Positions 9,151 to 17,815 are shown, numbered from the stretch's first letter. The stretch: DNA of 64,000 bases from Sphingopyxis chilensis (GCF_035930445.1 NZ_CP142394.1:1831501-1895500), one strand, 5' to 3'. Notes: generated by a model from the sequence alone, not told the origin. Numbers and translations are program-made.

Positions 9151-10344
9151 TCAGAACAGCTTGGTCACCGTCGCGCTGCGGCGTTCCTGCTCGACTTCGC
9201 CCGTATAGAGGCTGACCATCGGCTCGTCGCTGACGACATGCGTCTCGTCCGCGCCGAAGCCGTTGAACTTGGTCCGCATCGCACACCCATAAGCGCCGAG
9301 CATGCCGATCTCGATGAAGTCGCCGGCTTTGACATCAGCGGGCAGGAAGAAAGGCCCCGCCATATGGTCGAGGTCGTCGCAGGTCGGGCCGTAGAAGCTG
9401 AACGGCACCATCTCGGCCTCGCTGCGGTCTTCGCGTTGCAGCGTGACCGGGAAGCGCCAGCCGACATGCGCGGCATCGAACAGCGCGCCGTAGGCACCGT
9501 CGTTGATGTACAGTTCGTCACCGCGACGCTTTTCGACGCGCACGATGAGCGAGCTATACTCGGCCGACAGCGCGCGGCCGGGCTCGCACCACAGTTCGGC
9601 CGAATAGCTGATCGGCAGGCTTTCGAAGCTGCGGTGGATCGTCTCGAAATAGGCGTCGAGCGGCGGCGGCTCCATACCCGGATAGGAGGAGGGGAAGCCC
9701 CCTCCGACGTCGATGATGTCAACGGTGACCGACGCCGCGACGATGGCGGCGCGGACGCGTTCCATCGCCTGCGCATAGGCATGAGGCGTCATCGCCTGGC
9801 TGCCGACATGGAAGCAGATGCCGAGCGCGTCGGCCGCTTGGCGGGTCGCCATCAGCAGTTCGGCGACCTCGTCGGGCTCGGCGCCGAATTTCGCGGCTAG
9901 GCTGAGCTTCGAATGGTCGGACGAGACGCGAAGCCGGACGAGCAGGTTCAGATCCTGCGCGCCTTCGGTCGCACGGACGATCTTTTCGAGTTCGTCGAGC
10001 GTGTCGAGCGAGAAGGTGCGCACGCCATGCTTCCAATAGGCTTCGGAAATCGCTTCCTCGGCCTTGACCGGATGCATGAAGCATAGCGTCGCGTCGGGAA
10101 GCGTGCGCGCGACGAGGCGGACCTCGGCGATCGAGGCGACGTCATAATGGGTGACGCCCGAGTCCCACAGCACGCGTAGCAGGTCGGGCGATGGATTCGC
10201 CTTGACCGCATACATGGTCGTGCCGGGAAATCGCTCGATGAAGAAACGCGCTGCGCGCCGCGCGGCATGCGGGCGGACAAGCGTAACAGGTTCGACCGGC
10301 GAAAGTGCCTGAATCAGCCCGTGGGCGCTATGATGCTGGTGCAA
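9151..10344 (-). CDS. Ornithine/lysine decarboxylase, alanine-racemase-fold (group IV)
   Basis: A PLP-dependent decarboxylase of 397 residues that should make putrescine (or cadaverine) for the polyamine pathway. PLP-binding Lys48 lies in MYAVKANPSP; the glycine-rich phosphate loop is DVGGGFPSSYPG; CEPGRALSAE and GPTCDDLD (catalytic Cys) follow. The only start that fits is TTG at 10344: the upstream frame closes at TAA (10371-10369) without an ATG or GTG, and a GGGGG Shine-Dalgarno lies nine bases before it. That Shine-Dalgarno is inside a hairpin-rich leader. Ornithine is favoured over lysine because of the leader type and the two (nor)spermidine genes nearby. Confidence 0.9.
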   Translation of the reverse strand: MHQHHSAHGLIQALSPVEPVTLVRPHAARRAARFFIERFPGTTMYAVKANPSPDLLRVLWDSGVTHYDVASIAEVRLVARTLPDATLCFMHPVKAEEAISEAYWKHGVRTFSLDTLDELEKIVRATEGAQDLNLLVRLRVSSDHSKLSLAAKFGAEPDEVAELLMATRQAADALGICFHVGSQAMTPHAYAQAMERVRAAIVAASVTVDIIDVGGGFPSSYPGMEPPPLDAYFETIHRSFESLPISYSAELWCEPGRALSAEYSSLIVRVEKRRGDELYINDGAYGALFDAAHVGWRFPVTLQREDRSEAEMVPFSFYGPTCDDLDHMAGPFFLPADVKAGDFIEIGMLGAYGCAMRTKFNGFGADETHVVSDEPMVSLYTGEVEQERRSATVTKLF

Positions 10345-10480
10345 CTCAAGGGACCCCCAAAAATAACGTTAAACATCCAAGGCTGCCTTGCGGTTATTGG
10401 AAGTCCCCCTGGGGCAGCGGAGAGCGCATATATGGGCGGGGGTCCCCCCTGTAAAGACCCTTGGGCGCAATTTTGTAATA
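10345..10480 (-). ncRNA. Structured 5' leader of the decarboxylase, speF-like
   Basis: Read on the minus strand, the leader contains GGGACCCCC (10446-10438), which is perfectly complementary to GGGGGTCCC (10358-10350), the segment holding the Shine-Dalgarno of the TTG-started decarboxylase. Between them, AATAAC (10398-10393) pairs with GTTATT (10367-10362) around a small hairpin CAAGG-CAG-CCTTG (10390-10378). A second GGGGG run at 10409-10405 could compete for pairing. The Rfam speF motif is known from leaders of alphaproteobacterial ornithine decarboxylase genes; position and structure fit it, but the match is from memory and not from a covariance-model search. Confidence 0.62.
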
Positions 10481-10600
10481 GCACGGTAACATGCACGGCG
10501 AAGCGGGTGCGACGCGCGCCGGGCCGGGCAAAGGCGAGACAAAAGCGCGCCGCGGTATTAGAAACATGTTGAAGACCTAACCCGAAAGGACTCTCCTCCC

Positions 10601-12259
10601 ATGGTTTCTCGCGCCGAGGTCAATCACAACTTCTCCGACGCAGAACTGGACGAACTGCGGGCCTATGGCACGGTCGAGTCGCACAGGGCCGGCGATCTGC
10701 TCATCGAAGAAGGGGCGATGGCTCCCGATTGCATCGTGACCTTGTCGGGGTACACCGACATTTTCGCGTCGACCGACGAGGGCCGCAAGCGCGTCGGATG
10801 GATGGAGCGAGGGCAATTCGCCGGCGACCTGTCGGTATTGACGGGGCAGCGACATCTGTCGCGCGTCGAAATGGGCGCCGACGGCGAGATACTGCGCATC
10901 GCGCACCCCGATTTCCAGCGGTTGATCGCGGGCAATTCGCATTATTCGGACATCTTCGTGCGCGTGCTGTCGGCGCGGCGCGAGTTCAGCAAGCATCGCG
11001 GCTTTGCGGTCACGATCATTATCGGCGCGGCGATGGACCGCAGCGTCTATGCGATGCGCGACCTGCTCATGAAGCATGGCGTCGCGCACCGCTGGTTCGA
11101 CCCCGCCGACGGGCCGGTCGCAGGGCATCTTCTGGCCGAGCGCGGGCTGGCCGAGGATCAACTGCCCGTGGCGATCCTTGGTGCCGCCGATGTGCTGATC
11201 CAGCCGACTCCCGAACAACTCGCGGCCGGGCTCGGGCTCGACCTGCTTCCCGACGGCGCGACCGCCGACGTCATCGTCGTCGGCAGCGGTCCCGGTGGGC
11301 TGGCGGCGGCAGTGTACGCCGCGTCCGAAGGGCTGACGGTGATCGCGCTCGATGCGCTGGCGCCGGGCGGACAGGCGGGGACGTCGTCGAAGATCGAAAA
11401 TTACCTAGGCTTCCCGACCGGCATTTCGGGCAACGAACTCGCGCGCCGCGCGACGGTGCAGGCGCAGAAATTCGGCGCGCGGCTGGTGGCGCCGGTCCGC
11501 GCGGCGTCGATCAACCGCGACGAGGACGCCTATTGCCTGCATCTGGCGGATGGTCGCAAGCTGCGCAGCCGCGCGGTCGTCGTCGCAAGCGGCGCTAAAT
11601 ATCAGAGCCTGCCGATCGACGGCATTGAGGTCTATGAAGGACGTGGCATCTATTATGGCGCGACGCCGATGGAGGCACAGCTGTGCAGCGATGCCGAGGT
11701 TACGATCGTCGGGGCAGGCAATTCGGCGGGGCAGGGGGCGATCTATCTCGCCAGCGTGGCGAAGAAGGTCTACGTCATCTTCCGCCGGTCGAGCCTGCGT
11801 GAGACGATGTCCGAATATCTGGTCAAGCGGCTCGAAGAGCATCCGAATATCGAGATCATAGCATCGACCGACGTCGTTGCGCTCCACGGCGAGGATCGGC
11901 TCGCCGGTCTAACCTATCGCTGCCGCGAGACCGGCGAGGAGGGGCATTGCGATTGCGGCTTCCTGTTCTTGTTCCTCGGCGCGAACCCGAACACGACCTG
12001 GCTTCCCAAGGAAATGGTGTGCGACGAGCGCGGCTTCGTGAAGACCGGCACCGACATCGCACCTATCGAATTGGTCAAGGCGGGCTGGGCACTCGACCGC
12101 ATGCCGACGCGCTATGAAACGAGCTGGCCGCGCATCTATGCCGTGGGCGATGTCCGCAAGGGGTCGGTGAAGCGCGTTGCTTCATCGGTGGGTGAGGGGT
12201 CGGTGGTGGTCAGCGACATCCATCAGGCTTTGGCGGAGGTTGGCGCTCCCGCCGAATAA
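10601..12259 (+). CDS. Cyclic-nucleotide-binding domain fused to thioredoxin-reductase-like flavoprotein
   Basis: Three parts are visible in 552 residues: a cNMP-binding-like domain (about 15-130, including GDLLIEEG and ERGQFAGDLSVLTG), a middle segment of about 80 residues that looks thioredoxin-like but has no CxxC, and a flavoprotein module (about 220-545) with FAD-binding VVGSGPGGLAAAVYA near 225, NAD(P)H-binding IVGAGNSAGQGAIYLAS near 367 and a terminal YAVGDVR. Where thioredoxin reductase has its redox CATC, this protein has YYGATPMEAQLC near 348, so it cannot be an ordinary TrxB. It is transcribed away from the decarboxylase. The electron acceptor is unknown. Confidence 0.87.
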   Translation: MVSRAEVNHNFSDAELDELRAYGTVESHRAGDLLIEEGAMAPDCIVTLSGYTDIFASTDEGRKRVGWMERGQFAGDLSVLTGQRHLSRVEMGADGEILRIAHPDFQRLIAGNSHYSDIFVRVLSARREFSKHRGFAVTIIIGAAMDRSVYAMRDLLMKHGVAHRWFDPADGPVAGHLLAERGLAEDQLPVAILGAADVLIQPTPEQLAAGLGLDLLPDGATADVIVVGSGPGGLAAAVYAASEGLTVIALDALAPGGQAGTSSKIENYLGFPTGISGNELARRATVQAQKFGARLVAPVRAASINRDEDAYCLHLADGRKLRSRAVVVASGAKYQSLPIDGIEVYEGRGIYYGATPMEAQLCSDAEVTIVGAGNSAGQGAIYLASVAKKVYVIFRRSSLRETMSEYLVKRLEEHPNIEIIASTDVVALHGEDRLAGLTYRCRETGEEGHCDCGFLFLFLGANPNTTWLPKEMVCDERGFVKTGTDIAPIELVKAGWALDRMPTRYETSWPRIYAVGDVRKGSVKRVASSVGEGSVVVSDIHQALAEVGAPAE

Positions 12260-12286
12260 CGTCATCCAGGTGAAAATGGGTTTGGA

Positions 12287-13459
12287 TTACCCCAGCCGCG
12301 TCTTGAAATCCTCGTAACCGAATTCGCGGACCAGCTTCAGCGCGTCGCTCTCGCTATCCCACAGCCAGATCGAGGGCAACGGCACGCCGTTGAAGGTGTT
12401 GGTTTTGACCATCGAATAATGCGCCTGGTCGAGGAAGGCGAAGCGCTGGCCGATGCGCGCACCGCCGGGCAGGCGATAGTCCCCGATGATGTCGCCCGCG
12501 AGGCACGAGGGGCCGCCGAGCCGCGTGGGCATGCCTTCACTTCCTTCATCGAGCATTGCGGGGCGATAGGGTGCCTCGATCACATCAGGCATGTGGCAGG
12601 TCGCCGAAACGTCGGTGATGCCGATCGGCATGCCATTGTCGAACAGGTCGAGCACCTCCCCGACCAGGATGCCGGCGTCGAGCGCGATCGCTTCGCCGGG
12701 CTCGATCATGACGTCGCAATCCGTCGCGGCGCGCACCTGCTTCAGGAAAGCGATCAGGTCGTCGACCTGATAATCCGCGCGCGTGACATGGTGGCCGCCG
12801 CCGAAATTGATCCATTTGAGCTGGCCGAAGAAGGGGCGCAGCATCGGCTGCACCGCGTTCCAGGTGCGCTGGAGCGGCGGGAAGTCCTGTTCGCACAGGC
12901 TGTGCATATGGACGCCGTCGACGCCCTCCATATGTTCGGGGAGCAGCTGGCTGATCGGGAAGCCGAGGCGGCTGCACGGCGCGGCAGGATCGTATTTCGC
13001 GACCTCGCCTTCGCTGTGCATGGGGTTGATGCGCAGGCCGATGTCGAACGTCGCACCCTGCGTACGAAGCTGGTCGAGCAGCGGACGGAATCGCGCGATC
13101 TGGCCAGGCGAGTTGAAGATGAGATGGTCGGACAGCGCCGCGATCTCGGGCAGGTCGGCTTCCTTGTAGCCGGCGCAATAGGTGGCGACTTCGCCGCCAT
13201 ATTCGCCGCGGCCGAGCCTCGCTTCGTAAAGGCCGGAGGCGCATACGCCGTCGAGATATTCGGCGACGGTCGGCCCGAGCGACCACATGGAAAAGGCCTT
13301 GAGCGCCGCAAGCACGCGCGCGCCCGACGCGTCGCCGATATGGCGCAGCAGCGCCAGGTTCGCACGCACCTTCGCGGCATCGACGACGAATGCGGGGGAG
13401 GGGACGCGGGTCAGGTCGAAGCGGGCAAAGGCTCCGGGGTCGCCGGCACGGGTTTCCAT
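12287..13459 (-). CDS. nspC: Carboxynorspermidine/carboxyspermidine decarboxylase
   Basis: A PLP enzyme of the alanine-racemase fold that decarboxylates carboxy(nor)spermidine to (nor)spermidine, the last step of the aspartate-semialdehyde-dependent polyamine route. PLP Lys54 is in ALKAFSMWS; the family-specific HMHSLCEQDFPPL, NFGGGHHVTRADY, IEPGEAI and the catalytic-Cys motif GGPSCLAGDIIGDY are all present. Length (390) is normal. It is the last gene of a minus-strand run (alpha/beta hydrolase, DUF486, nspC), with the partner dehydrogenase further upstream on the same strand at 15052-16260. Confidence 0.94.
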   Translation of the reverse strand: METRAGDPGAFARFDLTRVPSPAFVVDAAKVRANLALLRHIGDASGARVLAALKAFSMWSLGPTVAEYLDGVCASGLYEARLGRGEYGGEVATYCAGYKEADLPEIAALSDHLIFNSPGQIARFRPLLDQLRTQGATFDIGLRINPMHSEGEVAKYDPAAPCSRLGFPISQLLPEHMEGVDGVHMHSLCEQDFPPLQRTWNAVQPMLRPFFGQLKWINFGGGHHVTRADYQVDDLIAFLKQVRAATDCDVMIEPGEAIALDAGILVGEVLDLFDNGMPIGITDVSATCHMPDVIEAPYRPAMLDEGSEGMPTRLGGPSCLAGDIIGDYRLPGGARIGQRFAFLDQAHYSMVKTNTFNGVPLPSIWLWDSESDALKLVREFGYEDFKTRLG

Positions 13460-13483
13460 GTCGCTTGGGATTCCTGAATTAAG

Positions 13484-13834
13484 TCAGACCGCAATCGGTC
13501 CCTTGAAGATGAAGAACGCCCCCGCCGCGATCAGACCGAAGCCGACGAGATGGTTCACCGTCAGCTTCTCACCGAGCCAGAAGACCGCGAACCCGGCGAA
13601 TATGATCAGGGTGATCACTTCTTGCAAGGTCTTGAGTTCGGCGGCGCTGTAGACGCCATAGCCGATGCGGTTCGCGGGGATGACGAGGCAATATTCGAAA
13701 AAGGCGATTCCCCACGCGATCAGCACCGCGAGCCAGACCGGACGCGACACCGCGCCGAGCTGGCCGTACCAGGCGAAGGTCATGAAGATGTTCGAGACGA
13801 ACAGCAGCCCGATCGGCGCGAGATAGGCGGTCAT
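13484..13834 (-). CDS. DUF486/DMT-like small membrane protein
   Basis: A 116-residue protein with four predicted helices of the DMT-fold type. Recognisable stretches are SNIFMTFAWYGQL, AWGIAFFEYCLVIPANRIGY and the C-terminal AAGAFFIFKG, which belong to the DUF486 family. Small multidrug-resistance-like proteins share this size and fold, but no transported compound is known for DUF486. Its ATG overlaps the stop of the upstream hydrolase by four bases and it ends 24 bases before nspC, so polyamine export is a possible but unsupported guess. Confidence 0.85.
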   Translation of the reverse strand: MTAYLAPIGLLFVSNIFMTFAWYGQLGAVSRPVWLAVLIAWGIAFFEYCLVIPANRIGYGVYSAAELKTLQEVITLIIFAGFAVFWLGEKLTVNHLVGFGLIAAGAFFIFKGPIAV

Positions 13835-14916
13835 TTGGTCTCTTTCGTCAGCGGCAGCACGTCGCGAAGCAGCGCGGCAAAGAAATGCCCCGGCTCCTCG
13901 ACCATCGGCATATGCGCCGAATGTTCGAGCCAGACGAGCTTCTTTGAGGGTGCTTCAACCTGTCCGAACCACTGGGCTGCTACAGGCGAAGGCACAGTAT
14001 AGTCATGCCGTCCGAGCAGGAAGACGATCGGAACGTCCATCTTGTGCACCGACTTGAAGCTGACGTCGGCGAGCCGCGGCCAGAGCGTCGTCACCGAAAA
14101 TGCGCTGCCCTTGCCCCACGCCTGCACATCGGCCGCGGTATATTCTGGCGACAGGCGCGGGGTCTGGAAATAATATTTGAGGTCGGGCTTGTTGTAGATC
14201 AGCGAGCCATAGGGAATGGCATATTTGCGCCAGCCATCGGCTTTGGCGATGGTGAACTCGCCCTGCGGATAGGGTGCGAGCGCGTCGATCGCGGCGACGG
14301 CTTCGGCGTTGCCTGCCGCCAGCGCTTTCGCTCGCGTCCACGCCATGCCGGCCTTCTCGCCCTCGCGGAAATCTATGCCCTGACCGACGCCGACATAGGC
14401 GTAGAGCAGATCGGGGCGCTCGGCCGCGACCGACAGGCCGACGATCGAACCCCAGCTGTGCCCCATCAGCACGACCTTGCGCTTGTCGTAGCGCTTTTTG
14501 AGCAACTCGATCAGTTCAATGGCGTCGTCGCGGTAGCGCTCGACGGTCATCGTCGGCGCGAGCGTGGCGGGATCGTTCAGCGGGTACGATCGCCCGGCGC
14601 CGCGCTGGTCATATTGCACAACGGTGAAGACGTCCTCCCACGGGCGCTGGAACGCCCAGGCGAAGGGCATCTCCACAGCGCCGGGACCGCCGTGGACGAA
14701 GATCAGGATGGGGTTGTCTTGGTCCGCGCCCCGGACGTTCACGATCTGCCGTGCGCCGCCGAGCGTTGCCTCGAAGGTTTCCTGAACGCCGTTCGGCGTG
14801 ACGATCTTGCCGATGTCGGCGACGATCGCGCGTGCCAGGGCGTAGGAGTCTTCGGTTTGCGCGAGCGCGGGCGTGGCAAGGGAGAGAAGCGCCAGAATGG
14901 CGAGGTAAAATCTCAT
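13831..14916 (-). CDS. Secreted alpha/beta hydrolase, proline iminopeptidase-like
   Basis: A 361-residue hydrolase with a cleavable signal peptide (about residues 1-19, ending in TPALAQ), so probably periplasmic. FVHGGPG and YDQRGAGRSYP are the oxyanion region and conserved strand of the prolyl aminopeptidase (S33) family, and GHSWGS holds the nucleophile serine; Asp in LLGRHDYTV and His in EHSAHMPMVEEP complete the triad. Prolyl iminopeptidases remove N-terminal proline; the exported members may act on other small amides or esters. Its stop overlaps the DUF486 start. Confidence 0.88.
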   Translation of the reverse strand: MRFYLAILALLSLATPALAQTEDSYALARAIVADIGKIVTPNGVQETFEATLGGARQIVNVRGADQDNPILIFVHGGPGAVEMPFAWAFQRPWEDVFTVVQYDQRGAGRSYPLNDPATLAPTMTVERYRDDAIELIELLKKRYDKRKVVLMGHSWGSIVGLSVAAERPDLLYAYVGVGQGIDFREGEKAGMAWTRAKALAAGNAEAVAAIDALAPYPQGEFTIAKADGWRKYAIPYGSLIYNKPDLKYYFQTPRLSPEYTAADVQAWGKGSAFSVTTLWPRLADVSFKSVHKMDVPIVFLLGRHDYTVPSPVAAQWFGQVEAPSKKLVWLEHSAHMPMVEEPGHFFAALLRDVLPLTKETK

Positions 14917-14958
14917 GGCACGTCCTTGCGCTTGCCAGCCAATAAAAAGCCGCTCGCC

Positions 14959-15022
14959 CTGAGCTTGTCGAAGGGCCGCTCTTCCCAGGTTAAAGGGAAA
15001 AACGGTGCTTCGACAAGCTCAG
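14959..15022. repeat. Inverted repeat with 15-bp perfect arms
   Basis: CTGAGCTTGTCGAAG at 14959-14973 is exactly complementary to CTTCGACAAGCTCAG at 15008-15022, with a 34-base loop. It lies between the end of the dehydrogenase gene and the start of the hydrolase gene on the minus strand. This type of CTTCGACAAG-containing element is common between genes in sphingomonads (remembered, not searched). It could stabilise or attenuate the transcript; no T-run follows, so it is not a classical terminator. Confidence 0.8.
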
Positions 15023-15051
15023 CACGAACGGCATAGAGGGTGGCGTCAGAT

Positions 15052-16260
15052 TTAGAAGTCGAGCGGCGCGTCCAATTCCTTCACCTGCCACGACAGGCCA
15101 TGCTTGTTGAGCATGGCCATGAAGGGATCGGGATCCATCTGTTCCATGTTGAACACGCCGTCGCCCGACCAGGTCCCGGTGACCATCATCGCCGCCCCGA
15201 TCATCGCGGGAACGCCCGTGGTGTAGCTGACCGCCTGATTGCCGGTTTCGGCGAACGCGTCCTCATGGTCACAGATATTGTAGAGATAGAGCGTCTTTTC
15301 CTTGCCGTCCTTGCCGAGGCCGGTCGCGATGACGCCGATATTGGTCTTGCCCTTCGTCGTCTCGCCAAGGCTCGACGGTTCGGGCAGCACGGCCTTGAGG
15401 AACTGCAGCGGAATGATCTCGCGGCCTTCATAGATCACCGGGTCGATGCGCGTCATGCCGACATTCTGGAGCACGGTGAGGTGCTGGATATAGGCGTCGC
15501 CGAAGGTCATCCAGAAACGGATGCGCTTGATTTCGGGCAGGTGCGTTTTCAGGCTTTCAATTTCCTCATGATACATGAGGTACATATTTTTCGGCCCGAC
15601 GGCTTCGAAATCGAACGGTTGCTTCACCGACATCGGCGGGGTTTCGACCCACTCGCCGTTTTCCCAGTGGCGGGCGACCGCGGTGACTTCCCGGATGTTG
15701 ATTTCGGGATTGAAGTTGGTCGCGAAATGCTGGCCATGATCGCCGCCGTTGCAGTCGAGGATGTCGAGCGTGTCGATCCGGTCGAAATGGTGCTTGCGCA
15801 GCCAGGTGGTGAAGACGCTCGTCACGCCGGGATCGAAGCCCGAGCCGAGCAGCGCCATCAGCCCGGCTTCCTTGAAGCGGTCGTGATAGGCCCATTGCCA
15901 ATGATATTCGAACTTCGCCTCATCGCGCGGTTCATAGTTGGCGGTGTCGAGATAATGCGCGCCGGTCGACAGGCACGCCTCCATGATCGTCAGGTCCTGA
16001 TAGGGGAGCGCGAGGTTCACGACATGCGTCGCGCCGATCGAGCGAATGAGCGCCGCGGTCGCGTCGATATGGTCGGCGTCGACCTCGGCGGTCTGGATCG
16101 TCACGCCCGTGCGCTCCTTCACCGATTCGGCGATCGCGTCGCACTTGAACTTGCGGCGACTGGCCAGCGTGATGTCGGGGAAGATGTCGGGGTTCATCGC
16201 CATCTTGTGCACCGCGACCGATCCGACGCCGCCTGCGCCGATCACCAGAACCTTGCTCAT
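15052..16260 (-). CDS. Carboxynorspermidine/carboxyspermidine dehydrogenase (saccharopine dehydrogenase family)
   Basis: This NADPH-dependent enzyme condenses aspartate beta-semialdehyde with putrescine or 1,3-diaminopropane to give carboxyspermidine or carboxynorspermidine. The 402 residues begin with the Rossmann motif VLVIGAGGVGSVAVHKMA and show the group's landmarks: NLALPYQDLTIMEACL, HYLDTANYEPRD, GSGFDPGVTSVFTTW and FNPEINIREVTA. Plain lysine-pathway saccharopine dehydrogenases are distinguished by context: nspC lies on the same strand 1.6 kb downstream. A divergent promoter region of 63 bases separates it from the PLP dehydratase. Confidence 0.92.
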   Translation of the reverse strand: MSKVLVIGAGGVGSVAVHKMAMNPDIFPDITLASRRKFKCDAIAESVKERTGVTIQTAEVDADHIDATAALIRSIGATHVVNLALPYQDLTIMEACLSTGAHYLDTANYEPRDEAKFEYHWQWAYHDRFKEAGLMALLGSGFDPGVTSVFTTWLRKHHFDRIDTLDILDCNGGDHGQHFATNFNPEINIREVTAVARHWENGEWVETPPMSVKQPFDFEAVGPKNMYLMYHEEIESLKTHLPEIKRIRFWMTFGDAYIQHLTVLQNVGMTRIDPVIYEGREIIPLQFLKAVLPEPSSLGETTKGKTNIGVIATGLGKDGKEKTLYLYNICDHEDAFAETGNQAVSYTTGVPAMIGAAMMVTGTWSGDGVFNMEQMDPDPFMAMLNKHGLSWQVKELDAPLDF

Positions 16261-16323
16261 GAAAAATCTCCTGCCCGCTATGCTGCGGCTTGTGTTGTAT
16301 GCCGCGCCCTATAGGACGAAGCC

Positions 16324-17313
16324 ATGACACAGCAAAGCCCCGATACCCTGATCGACCCGACCCGCGCGCCCACGCTCGCGGGAGTCGAACGCGCCGCGGC
16401 GAAAGTCGCTGCATTGCTGCCGCAAACGCCGCTACTCCCGCTTGAAATCGACGGCAAAATGATCTGGTGCAAGGCCGAGTGCCTGCAACCCGTCGGCGCG
16501 TTCAAGATCCGCGGCGCGTGGCACCGGCTGACCGATCTTTCACCCGAACAGGCGAACGAAGGCGTCGTCGGCGTATCGAGCGGCAATCATGCGCAGGGGG
16601 TCGCCTGGGCGGCGAAACGGCTGGGGATCAATGCGACGATCGTGATGCCGAGCAACGCGCCCGCGATGAAGCTAGCGGCGACGCGCAAGCTTGGCGCCGA
16701 GGTCGTGCTTTACGATCGCGTCACCGAATCGCGCGATGCAGTAGCGGCGAAGCTGCTCGCCGATCGCGGCGGCACGCTCGTTCATGCCTATGGCGACCCG
16801 TGGATCATCGAGGGGCAGGGCAGCGCCGGGATCGAGGCGACGGCGCAGATGAAGGGGCGCGGGTTGGGCGGGCTCGACAAGGTTATCGCCTGCTGCGGTG
16901 GCGGCGGCCTGTCCGCGGGCCTCGCGCTCGCCTGCCCCGATGCCGAAATCATCGCCGTCGAGCCCGAGGGTTGGGACGATGTGACGCGCAGCCTGGCTGC
17001 TGGCAGGATCCTGTCCGTCGAGGATATGGCCTATCCCACCGAATGCGATGCGTTGCAGACCCCCGAGACATGGCCGATCAACTTCGCGGTGCTTCAGGCG
17101 CGCGGGGTAAAGGGCATAGCGGTGACGCGCGGCGAAGTGCGCGACGCGATGCGGCTGGTATTCGAAAAACTGCACCTGGTGGTCGAGCCCGGCGGCGCCG
17201 CGGCGCTCGCGGCGGTGCTCGCGGGAAAGGTCGCGGTGACCGATGCGACGCTCGTCACCCTGTCGGGCGGCAATGTCGATCCGCTGAAGTTCGCCGAGAT
17301 CATCACCGAATAG
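16324..17313 (+). CDS. PLP-dependent threonine/serine dehydratase or racemase-like enzyme
   Basis: A fold-type II PLP enzyme of 329 residues. The PLP lysine is in VGAFKIRGAW; SSGNHAQGVAWAAK is the phosphate/substrate loop; CCGGGGLSAGLALA and TLSGGNVDP bind the cofactor phosphate and pyridine ring. It lacks the C-terminal ACT regulatory domain of biosynthetic IlvA, so it is of the catabolic threonine/serine ammonia-lyase or serine-racemase size class. It is divergent from the polyamine dehydrogenase. Preferred substrate cannot be told from sequence. Confidence 0.88.
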   Translation: MTQQSPDTLIDPTRAPTLAGVERAAAKVAALLPQTPLLPLEIDGKMIWCKAECLQPVGAFKIRGAWHRLTDLSPEQANEGVVGVSSGNHAQGVAWAAKRLGINATIVMPSNAPAMKLAATRKLGAEVVLYDRVTESRDAVAAKLLADRGGTLVHAYGDPWIIEGQGSAGIEATAQMKGRGLGGLDKVIACCGGGGLSAGLALACPDAEIIAVEPEGWDDVTRSLAAGRILSVEDMAYPTECDALQTPETWPINFAVLQARGVKGIAVTRGEVRDAMRLVFEKLHLVVEPGGAAALAAVLAGKVAVTDATLVTLSGGNVDPLKFAEIITE

Positions 17314-17359
17314 GAAACTTATCGGGACCGAAGCGTTTGGAATGGGAAGGAGACGCGTG

Positions 17360-17806
17360 ATGCACAAGAGCATGATATTGGCGAGCACCGCCGCATTGGT
17401 GCTGCTGGCCGGTTGCGAAAAGGCCGAGGCTCCGGCGCCCGCCGAGCCGACGACCACCGAAGAGGTGCCGGTCGAGACGATGCCGAGCGAGACCGCCGGC
17501 ACCGGCAACGCCGCCACCGCGCCCCACCGCTTCGCGAGCTGGGCCGGCAAATGGACCGGGGTGGAGGGCATGTACGTCACCATCGCGACCGCAGCGCCCG
17601 AGAAATATAAGCTCGAGATGCAGTCGGACCTCGATACCAAGGGCACGTATGAAGGCTGGGACAGCGAGCATGGCATCAAGTTCAAGCGCGGCGACGAAGA
17701 GCTGTCGCTGCGCCGGGGTAACGGCGGCGATACCGGCCTCAAATATCTCGCGGGCAAGAAGGAATGCCTGATCGTCAAGGAAGGCGAAGGCTACTGCCGC
17801 GATTGA
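17360..17806 (+). CDS. Predicted lipoprotein
   Basis: A 148-residue lipoprotein with lipobox LLAGC (Cys19). I start it at ATG 17360, eight bases or so after GGAAGGAGA; an upstream ATG at 17342 would place that ribosome-binding site inside the gene. After an Ala/Pro/Glu/Thr-rich linker (about 20-55) comes a compact domain with SWAGKWTGVEGMYVTI, YEGWDSEHGIKFKRG and a C-terminal CLIVKEGEGYC pair of cysteines. The fold resembles small beta-barrel surface proteins, but no family is recognised. An intrinsic terminator follows at once. Confidence 0.82.
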   Translation: MHKSMILASTAALVLLAGCEKAEAPAPAEPTTTEEVPVETMPSETAGTGNAATAPHRFASWAGKWTGVEGMYVTIATAAPEKYKLEMQSDLDTKGTYEGWDSEHGIKFKRGDEELSLRRGNGGDTGLKYLAGKKECLIVKEGEGYCRD

Positions 17807-17815
17807 TCTGAACCG

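Noticed and set aside
10601..12259. Naming the cNMP-flavoprotein trxB
   Set aside because: The redox CxxC is missing, so thioredoxin reductase activity is not expected.
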